Assembly (NCBI GenBank): GCA_964545855.1
Contig: CAZJHD010000076.1
Coordinates: 1 to 20,323 of the forward strand
DNA: 20,323 nucleotides
Direction: 5' to 3'
Origin: CAZJHD01 sp964545855
GTDB taxonomy: Bacteria > Planctomycetota > UBA1135 > JACQFD01
A program made the position numbers and the translations under genes. Every line of letters starts with the position of its first letter. Position 1 is the stretch's first letter. Positions 1-6,570 of the stretch are shown here, one piece after another. Below the pieces are notes generated by a model that made no database searches, was not told where the DNA came from, and saw nothing but the letters and a program-made list of their open reading frames with translations.

Positions 1-37
1 GCTCGACCTCGGGAGGATCTCCATCCCCTTCGCGCGC

Positions 38-60
38 GCGTGAGCGCGAGGCACTCACGC
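38..60 (-). terminator. Weak hairpin downstream of the SGNH hydrolase gene
   Basis: Seven-base perfect arms (gcgtgag at 38-44 and ctcacgc at 54-60) surround a 9-base loop, about 43 bases past the stop of the minus-strand hydrolase gene. No T-run follows on either strand, so it is at most a weak or factor-dependent terminator. I see no gene in bases 1-102. Confidence 0.2.
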
Positions 61-102
61 CTCGAACGCAGGTCCGGTGCAGTGACGAAATCGGAGCCAG
101 TA

Positions 103-1623
103 TCATTCGAGTTCGATCCGCTCCACGCGCACGCTCGCGAGCGACGCCCGCAGGCGGTCGCGGCCCGCGCTCACCATCGGGTCCCTCAGATCGAGCTGCA
201 CCAGGACGGCGCCCGATCGGCCGAGCGGTTCCCAGCAGGCCGCGTCGAGCGGAATTCGGACGTCGGCGCCCGACCTCGAAACGGGAACCGGGATCACGTG
301 ATCGCTTCCTGCGAGACGAGCCTCCAGGACGCGAGTGGTCTCGAACTTCCGCAGCGACCCCGACGCGACGATCCGGAGGGCGGCGATGCGGCGGCCGCTC
401 GCGAGCAGGACGACGGCGCGGGCCCCGAGGAGGCCGCCCGGATCCTCGAATCCGCCGAGCACCTGGTCGAGGTTCTCTCCGTCGGCGCCGTCGCGGAAGA
501 GGATGCGCGGCTCGAGGGAGAGAAGGGCGTGGGCGACGTCGGCCTCCTCCAGGGCGCGTTCCTCCTCGGCAGCGAGGACATGGGGAGCGGCCGGCTCCAC
601 GAGCGGCGGCTCGACGATTCCCGTGGAAGCGATCACCTGCAGCAGCCGATCCGCCAGGAGCGCGTGCGCGCGTGCGTTCGGGTGCGCGTCACCTGCGAGA
701 TGGAGGTCGGGGCGTCGGAGATCGAGCAACGGGCCCGCGTCGAAGAGAGGGACGCCGAGCTCGCGGCAGGCGCGCACGAGGCCGAGAGGTGGGGCGTGGT
801 AGGAGAAGGAGACGAATCGGCCGCCATGTTCCAGGGCGAGGTCGCGCATTCGGCCGAGGCCGGAGCGGTTGCGGGCCCACCGCGCACGGGCGAAGGGCCC
901 GATGCTCCGCAGAGGGTGCTCCGTGTCGCCGGCATGCTGCCGCAGGTAGCGCCGGAGAACCGGTCCCGAGAGACCCGCGTTGCTCGCGAGACGCTGCGCG
1001 TTCGACCCGCCGGCGAAGAAGCCGGAGCCGAGGTCGTCGAGCGACGGGAAGCCGATGGCGCCGCCCGGGCCGAAGACGTGGGAGTCGTCGAGATCGTTGC
1101 GGACGAACGTGGAGATGACGAGGTCGGCCTCGACGAGAGGCGCGAGACGCGCGAGCTGCGCCGCCTGGTCCTGGATCTGGTATCCCATGATCCCGGCGTT
1201 CACGACGTCGGCCCGGCCGAGGAGCGACGCGCCGAGCCGGGCGGCGAAGCACTCCCCCTCGAGCACGCCCCAGCCGAAGGCGACGGAGTCTCCGAGCACG
1301 AGGATGCGCGGGAGCGTCTTGCGCGGCGGCAGCTCGGGCGACCGGAGCCCCAGCGCGTTCGTGACGAGGAGGTTCCCGCGCGTGACGCTCGGCGCGAGGA
1401 CGAAGGGCACGCCGTCGGATCCGGGCAAGAGGGCCCCCTTCCACGCCGACGCGTAGCTGGAGATCCGGTCGATCTCGGCACCGTCGATCGCGGAGATCCA
1501 CGGCCGCGCGACCACGAGCAACGCCGCCGCGACGGCGAGGCCGGCGGCGAGGGCCCCGAGCCGCGCCAGGAGGCTCGATCGCGGATGCGCGCGCGAGGCG
1601 GGCTCGGAAGGGCTCTCGGACAT
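103..1623 (-). CDS. Membrane-anchored SGNH/GDSL-type hydrolase
   Basis: A 506-residue protein with ATG start. An N-terminal hydrophobic helix (about 20-39) suggests a signal anchor that places the enzyme outside the cytoplasm. The SGNH blocks are visible: GDS at 111-113 gives nucleophile Ser113, NAGIMGY carries the block II Gly144, RND gives Asn176, and GDAHPN gives Asp312 and His314. The family contains esterases, lipases and carbohydrate O-acetyl/acyl esterases, and the substrate cannot be read from sequence. Residues after about 340 form an extra C-terminal domain that I do not recognise; it is rich in beta-type sequence and could be a jelly-roll binding module. It lies 128 bases downstream of the kinase gene on the same strand and may be its last co-transcribed neighbour. 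A (CG)n tract at 1691-1702 lies in the gap. The SGNH assignment is firm; the role is unknown. Confidence 0.85.
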   Translation of the reverse strand: MSESPSEPASRAHPRSSLLARLGALAAGLAVAAALLVVARPWISAIDGAEIDRISSYASAWKGALLPGSDGVPFVLAPSVTRGNLLVTNALGLRSPELPPRKTLPRILVLGDSVAFGWGVLEGECFAARLGASLLGRADVVNAGIMGYQIQDQAAQLARLAPLVEADLVISTFVRNDLDDSHVFGPGGAIGFPSLDDLGSGFFAGGSNAQRLASNAGLSGPVLRRYLRQHAGDTEHPLRSIGPFARARWARNRSGLGRMRDLALEHGGRFVSFSYHAPPLGLVRACRELGVPLFDAGPLLDLRRPDLHLAGDAHPNARAHALLADRLLQVIASTGIVEPPLVEPAAPHVLAAEEERALEEADVAHALLSLEPRILFRDGADGENLDQVLGGFEDPGGLLGARAVVLLASGRRIAALRIVASGSLRKFETTRVLEARLAGSDHVIPVPVSRSGADVRIPLDAACWEPLGRSGAVLVQLDLRDPMVSAGRDRLRASLASVRVERIELE

Positions 1624-1745
1624 CTCGCGTCCTGTCGGCTCGGGGTGGAGGTGCTCCGCGGATCGCCCGAAGCGTCGTCTCCGGCGCCGGCGCGCGCGCG
1701 CGCTCGAGATGCACGCAACGCCAGCGTATCAGCCGATCCGCGCTC

Positions 1746-1760
1746 CGCCGCTCAGCGGCG
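1746..1760 (-). other. Hairpin enclosing the stop codon of the kinase gene
   Basis: The perfect inverted repeat CGCCGC-TCA-GCGGCG has the minus-strand stop codon (TGA) as its three-base loop. No T-run follows, so it is not a classical terminator. It could mark a transcript end or affect termination of translation, but in DNA this GC-rich it may be chance. Confidence 0.2.
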
Positions 1761-4700
1761 CACCGCGCCGCCCGAAGCGGCTCCGAGACGAAGTTGCTCG
1801 GCGAGCGCCTCCGCCGCTGCCGTCTCGCTGCGCGACCGAAGCGCCTGCACGCAGAAGGCGCCGATCTCCTGCGTGACGGGGTGGCCGGCGCCGAAGGCCG
1901 CGAACGCCCGATCGAGGAGCCCGTCGATCTCACGGAGGGATTCCGCCGCGTGCGGCGGCGCGAGCCGGTGCACCAGCAGGCGGAACCGGCCCGCGAGTGC
2001 GGGCGCGGAGTCCCCATGTGCATTCGATCTCTCGACCGCCGCCTCGAGCCAGCGCTCGCGATCCTCGTCGTCGCGGGCGAGTTGCGCCAGCAGCAGGCAG
2101 TGGGACGCGGCGCTCTCCCAGAGAGCGGGCACGCCACGTTCCAGATCGACGAGCGCCAGAACGACCTCCCGCATCTCGTCGCGCCGCTCAAGGCGGAAGC
2201 ACGCGTCCCGCAGCGCAGCGAGCGTCCAGGCGAGGCCGTTCCGCTCCCCCGCGCTGGAGAGGATCGCGCGCGCCTCCCGCAAGGGCTCGATCGCCTCCCC
2301 GGGGCGATCCTGCTGGAGCCGCGCCTGGCCGAGCTTCGCGAGCCCGTAGCCCACGACGAGGCTCGACGCGCCGAAGACCGCGCGCTGCTGCGGAACGACC
2401 TCCTCCAGGGCGGCCTCCGCCTCGCTCCAGCGCCGCCGATCGAAGAGGAAGCCCGCGAAGTTGCCGCGGCACTCGACGAGCCGCGGCGAGATCTCGTCGC
2501 CCTGCAGGTTCTCCAGGATCGAGCGCGCGCTCCGATGGGGCTCCTCCGCCTCGTCGTACGCTCCGGCACTCGAGAGCGCCTGGGCGAGGTTCGCGTGGAC
2601 GACGGCGACTCCCTCGGAGCCGGGACCGAGGAGCCTCGTGTCGAGATCGAGGGCGCGCCGGTAGAGCGCCACCGCTTCGTCGAACGCGCCATCGCGCTTG
2701 CGCAGCAGCGCGAGGTTGCTCAACGCCGCCGCGTAGTTGGGGCTCGCGGTGCCGACCCTCTGCTCCTGGATCGCGACGCTCTCCCGGAGCCACTCCCGCG
2801 CCTCGTCTCGGGTCGACTCCTGCTCCTGGAGCACGGCTCCGGCCGTCCCGAGGACCGAGGCGAGCAGCGCCGAATCGGGCGGATCGAGGAGCCGCGCCGA
2901 CGCGACGGCACGCCGCGCCGCGTCGATCGCCTCGGGGAGCCGCTCCGCCTCGCGAAGCCCCGCCGCCAGGTCGATGCGGATCCTCGCCATCCGCCGGTCC
3001 GCCGGCTCGAGGACCTCGTCGGCGATCGACGCCGCCTCCTCGAGATGCGCCACGCCCTCGTCGAACCGCCCGACCCGGCACTCGGCGAGGCCGAGACGGC
3101 CGAGGAGCGTCGCCACGAGAGCACTCCTCTTCCCCTTCACGGCTTCGTAGACCTGGAGCGCCTGGGCGAGGACGTCCGCGGCGGTCTCGGCGTCGCTCAC
3201 GCCGAGGAGCGCGTTCCCGAGCATCACCTGGAGCGACGCGCGCATCTCCGGCGCATCGGCGAGATCGGTCTCGAGGCCGCGCGCGCTCGCCACGAGGAAG
3301 TCGCGCGTCGACCTCCGCCCCGTGGGGTCGGCGCCCGGGAGCACGTCCTCGTAGAGGGCTTGGAGGAAGTCGAGCGTCTTCTCCATGCGCTCCTGCTCCT
3401 TCCGCAGGACGACGAGCGTCCGCTGGAGCCGCTCCGCGTGCAGGCTCTCCGCCACGAGCAGCGCCGTCGGCAGCACCGTGACGAGCAGGAGCGCCAGCGC
3501 GATCGCCACGGCGAGCGGACGGTTCCGCCGCACGAAGCTGCGAGCGCGCTCGACGACGCCGGGAGGACGCACCTCGACGGGCCGGTGCGCGAGCGCGTTC
3601 CGGAGGTCGCGCGCGAAGTCCTCCGCCGAGGCGTAGCGTCTCGCCGGTTCGAGCTCCATCGCTGCGAGGCAGACGGTCTCGAGGTCGGCCGGCACGCGCC
3701 GGTTCCTCGGTCGGATCGCGTCGGGCCGCCCCGCGAGGATCCAGCGCTGCAGCTCCAGCAGATCGTCGGCGCGGTGCGGCGGCTGCAGGCTGAGGCACTC
3801 GTAGAGCGTCGCGCCGAGGGAGTAGACGTCGGAGCGCACGTCAGCGACCCCGCGACTCAGCTGCTCCGGAGGCATGTAGAGGAGCGTTCCGATCGGCGCG
3901 CCGGGCCGCGTGATCCGCTCGGCGCCCAACGAGCTCGTGAGACCGAAGTCGAGGAGGAGCGCGCGCCCCTCCGTCGTGAGCGCCACGTTCGACGGCTTCA
4001 CGTCGCGGTGGACGATCCCGCGCGCGTGCGCGTGCTCGAGCGCGTCGGCGACCTCCGCGGCGAGCGTCGCGCAGGCGTCGACCCAGCTCCGATCGAAGAG
4101 GGAGCCCGTGCGGCGCGCGACCGGCTCCCCGCTCGCCACCTCGAGCGCTCGCGCGAGATCCTCCCCCGTGAGCGACTCGGGCGCCCTTCCCTGCAGCTCC
4201 TCCAGCACCTCGGCGAACGTCGCGCCGTGGATCCGATCCATCGCGAAGTAGGGAACTCCTCCTTCCTCGCCCACCCAGTGGATCGGGACGATCCCCGGAT
4301 GCTGCAGCGCGCCCACGGCGCGCGCCTCGCGCGCGAAGCGCTCCCGAGCGCCAGGGAAGTAGAGGTGCTCGGGACGGACCAGCTTCAGCGCCACCTCGCG
4401 GCCGATCGACTCCTGCACCGCGAGGTAGACGACGCCCATCCCGCCGCCGCCGAGACGGCGCAGGAGCCGGAAGTCGCCGAGGCGATCGGGGATCGGCTCC
4501 TCGGACGCTGCGTCGGCGCGCGGCAGGGCGTCGAGGCGGCGCAGGAGCTCGTAGCGCTCGCGGATCTCTCCCGCGATCTCGGGGTGGCGCGCGCAGGCGG
4601 CGTCGACGGCCGCCGCCACGTCGACCGGTGGGCTCTGGAGGCACGCGCCGAGGATCTCCTCGGCGAGGTCCGGAGCGTCGTCGGGCCGGTGCGGAGGCAT
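1752..4700 (-). CDS. Transmembrane Ser/Thr protein kinase with C-terminal TPR region
   Basis: A 982-residue Hanks-type kinase with ATG start. It has a glycine-rich loop LGGGGMGVVY (83-92), catalytic Lys106 in VALKLV, a likely alpha-C Glu125, HRD at 231-233 (Asp233), Lys235, Asn238, DFG at 251-253 and PPEQ at 277-280. All catalytic residues are present, so it should be active. An insert of about 40 residues lies before the catalytic loop (about 165-205). A single membrane helix follows at about 395-417, then a helical stretch with many TPR-like units to the end, probably extracytoplasmic. The first 70 residues form a small helical domain seen ahead of many planctomycetal kinases. No ECF sigma-factor gene is adjacent, although one often accompanies such kinases. 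It follows the redox operon on the same strand after a 121-base gap with a hairpin, so it probably has its own promoter. Its signal and targets are unknown. Confidence 0.93.
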   Translation of the reverse strand: MPPHRPDDAPDLAEEILGACLQSPPVDVAAAVDAACARHPEIAGEIRERYELLRRLDALPRADAASEEPIPDRLGDFRLLRRLGGGGMGVVYLAVQESIGREVALKLVRPEHLYFPGARERFAREARAVGALQHPGIVPIHWVGEEGGVPYFAMDRIHGATFAEVLEELQGRAPESLTGEDLARALEVASGEPVARRTGSLFDRSWVDACATLAAEVADALEHAHARGIVHRDVKPSNVALTTEGRALLLDFGLTSSLGAERITRPGAPIGTLLYMPPEQLSRGVADVRSDVYSLGATLYECLSLQPPHRADDLLELQRWILAGRPDAIRPRNRRVPADLETVCLAAMELEPARRYASAEDFARDLRNALAHRPVEVRPPGVVERARSFVRRNRPLAVAIALALLLVTVLPTALLVAESLHAERLQRTLVVLRKEQERMEKTLDFLQALYEDVLPGADPTGRRSTRDFLVASARGLETDLADAPEMRASLQVMLGNALLGVSDAETAADVLAQALQVYEAVKGKRSALVATLLGRLGLAECRVGRFDEGVAHLEEAASIADEVLEPADRRMARIRIDLAAGLREAERLPEAIDAARRAVASARLLDPPDSALLASVLGTAGAVLQEQESTRDEAREWLRESVAIQEQRVGTASPNYAAALSNLALLRKRDGAFDEAVALYRRALDLDTRLLGPGSEGVAVVHANLAQALSSAGAYDEAEEPHRSARSILENLQGDEISPRLVECRGNFAGFLFDRRRWSEAEAALEEVVPQQRAVFGASSLVVGYGLAKLGQARLQQDRPGEAIEPLREARAILSSAGERNGLAWTLAALRDACFRLERRDEMREVVLALVDLERGVPALWESAASHCLLLAQLARDDEDRERWLEAAVERSNAHGDSAPALAGRFRLLVHRLAPPHAAESLREIDGLLDRAFAAFGAGHPVTQEIGAFCVQALRSRSETAAAEALAEQLRLGAASGGAVRR

Positions 4701-4799
4701 GTCGGTCGGTCAGGGCTCGCTGCGTCGGGGCGGCGTCGCGGGCGCGCGAGCGTGAGCACGAGATCAAGACATCGGGTCGCGCCACCCGGTCGTGACGGA

Positions 4800-4820
4800 G
4801 GAAATGCGGCGCCGCGCCGC
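4800..4820 (-). terminator. Candidate intrinsic terminator of the redox operon
   Basis: Immediately after the stop codon of the redoxin/copper-oxygenase gene there is a perfect hairpin, GCGGCG-CCG-CGCCGC (4806-4820). On the minus strand it is followed by ATTTCC. A strong short stem with a modest T-run is compatible with rho-independent termination. It separates the two-gene redox operon from the kinase gene. Confidence 0.45.
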
Positions 4821-4821
4821 G

Positions 4822-6570
4822 TCAATCCTCCAGGTAGTCGATGTAGCCGATGAGCATCTCCTCCCAGCTCTGGTCGCCCCACCGGACGGTCGCCGTCGGA
4901 TCCGGGTTCGCCGGATTCGACGCCGAGTTGTCGTAGACCGCCGTGCAGCGGATCTGCGAGCCCGCGGGCACGCGGATCGGCTCCGCCGCCCGGTACGTCG
5001 CCTGCCAGGCGAAGTCGTAGCGCGGCACGTCGAGGAGCGTGCGCGTCGCGCCATCGGGAGTCTGCAGCTCGTAGCGGAAGGACTTCCCGCGGTAGTGCAT
5101 GTGCGGCAGGAAGGCGAGGATCTCGATCGAGCGGAGAGGCCTCCAGCTCGTCGTGAAGGTGGCCTCGGCGTCGCCCGGTGCGATCCGGAGCTTGCGGTGG
5201 TTGATGCCGCGCGTGACGACCTTCCGCTCCGGAGTCGACTTCGCGAATCGGAGCCCGATCCCGGACACGTCCTCCTGCGCGATGCCGTTCGCCGTGTAGT
5301 GGATCTGGAACAGGAGGCTCGAGCCCGCCGGAAGGAGCTTCCCCGATCCGACGGGCCACTCGTTCGGCCGCTCCCCGGGGACCATCGACGCGAAGTAGCC
5401 GCCCTCGAGTCCGCCGTCGATCCGCGGCTGCTCGCTCCTGCGCTCCTTCGGGTACTGCACGAAGACGAGGATGTGATGCACCACGGTCCGGTTGCCGGCA
5501 TGCACCTCCGCGGCCTCGACCCAGCGGTCCTCCGTGAGACCCGTCGCGACCGACTCGTAGACGTACTCGATCGTTCCCTGGGCCGGGACCCTCTGCTTCG
5601 GCGCGCGCAGGACGAGGTCGGGCTCGCCGATGCGCCATCGCGGGGCCGGAGGGACGGGCTCCGGCGGCGCCGTCGCCGGAGCGCCCTCGGGGGCTCCCGC
5701 GTCGACCCAAGCGAGGAGCGTCTCGCGCTCGGCGTCCGTGAGGCGACGCGCGTTCGACCACGATCCGTGGCGCGGATCCGCGTGCCAGGGCGGCATGCGT
5801 CCGTCGCGGACGACCTCGCCGATCATGCGCGACACGCCGGCGGCGTCGTCGTAGGTGACGAGCGGGAACGGCCCGATCTCGCCCTCGCGGTGGCATTCGA
5901 CGCAGTGCTTGCGGACGATCGGCGCCACGGAGCGGTGCCAGTCGACGGGAACGGTCGCGGCGGGCCGCGCGCGCACGCGCCCGATGAGGCAGCCCTTGGC
6001 GGCCGTCTCGGCGAGCTCGATCGCGCCGCCCTCCAGCAGCGCGTCCATCGCCTCCACGAGATAGCGTCGCGTCGGCGCCGGCTTCCGCGTGCCGACGGAG
6101 TACTGGTCGTCGAGGGCACCGCGGTAGCGCAGCCGGAAGTCGCCGTCGAGCAGGAAGACCTCCGTCGTGCGCGACACGCCGAGGAGGTCGGCGAGATGCT
6201 GCTCCGCGTCGACGATGACGGGGAAGTCGATGCCGGCGCCCGCGAGGAACTCCCGGATCTCGGCCTCCTTCTCCGCGGGATTCGGGTTCACGAGGAGGAA
6301 GCGCACGCCACGGGAGCCGTAGGCGCGCGCGAGCTCGCCCAGCCGCGGCGCCTGCACCGCCGCCACGGGGCACTTCGCGCTCGAGAAGGCGACCACCGTC
6401 GCCTTCGCCGCCGGACCGTCCCCGCGCAGGGTGACGCGCGCTCCCGCCGGATCGCGTCCCTCGAAGGGCGCGACGGAGTCGCCGGGCCGGGGACCACTCG
6501 GAGAATCCTCGCCGACGAGGAGGAGCGGGGCGGCGGCGAGCGCCGCCGAGAGCACGAGGAGGAGCTTCAT
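4822..6570 (-). CDS. Secreted redoxin-cytochrome c-copper type II monooxygenase-like protein
   Basis: A 582-residue protein with a signal peptide (about 1-20). Domain order: a thioredoxin-fold redoxin (about 27-185) with a single Cys67 in AKCPVA and no CXXC; a c-type heme motif CVECH (Cys223, Cys226, His227) with a possible axial Met259 in MPPWH; then a region resembling the paired domains of peptidylglycine and dopamine monooxygenases. All six copper ligands known from that family have counterparts: His365, His366 and His424 (HHIL, QIHYTANG) for CuH; His490, His492 (PHMHYRG) and Met572 for CuM. Such composites are often annotated only as redoxin domain proteins; substrate and reaction are unknown. 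Heme in cis could supply the electrons that ascorbate gives the animal enzymes (inference). Its ATG overlaps the stop of the upstream molybdoenzyme gene as ATGA, so the two are probably translationally coupled. It acts in the periplasm. Confidence 0.85.
   Translation of the reverse strand: MKLLLVLSAALAAAPLLLVGEDSPSGPRPGDSVAPFEGRDPAGARVTLRGDGPAAKATVVAFSSAKCPVAAVQAPRLGELARAYGSRGVRFLLVNPNPAEKEAEIREFLAGAGIDFPVIVDAEQHLADLLGVSRTTEVFLLDGDFRLRYRGALDDQYSVGTRKPAPTRRYLVEAMDALLEGGAIELAETAAKGCLIGRVRARPAATVPVDWHRSVAPIVRKHCVECHREGEIGPFPLVTYDDAAGVSRMIGEVVRDGRMPPWHADPRHGSWSNARRLTDAERETLLAWVDAGAPEGAPATAPPEPVPPAPRWRIGEPDLVLRAPKQRVPAQGTIEYVYESVATGLTEDRWVEAAEVHAGNRTVVHHILVFVQYPKERRSEQPRIDGGLEGGYFASMVPGERPNEWPVGSGKLLPAGSSLLFQIHYTANGIAQEDVSGIGLRFAKSTPERKVVTRGINHRKLRIAPGDAEATFTTSWRPLRSIEILAFLPHMHYRGKSFRYELQTPDGATRTLLDVPRYDFAWQATYRAAEPIRVPAGSQIRCTAVYDNSASNPANPDPTATVRWGDQSWEEMLIGYIDYLED

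Noticed and set aside
1691..1702. (CG)n tract between the kinase and hydrolase genes (also at 31-40)
   Set aside because: Short alternating CG runs are expected at this GC content. No evidence ties them to regulation or phase variation.
1794..4853. Open plus-strand frame of about 1000 codons opposite the kinase gene
   Set aside because: It is a shadow frame caused by high third-position GC. It is Arg/Glu/Ala-rich with no recognisable domain, and the minus strand has a fully conserved kinase.
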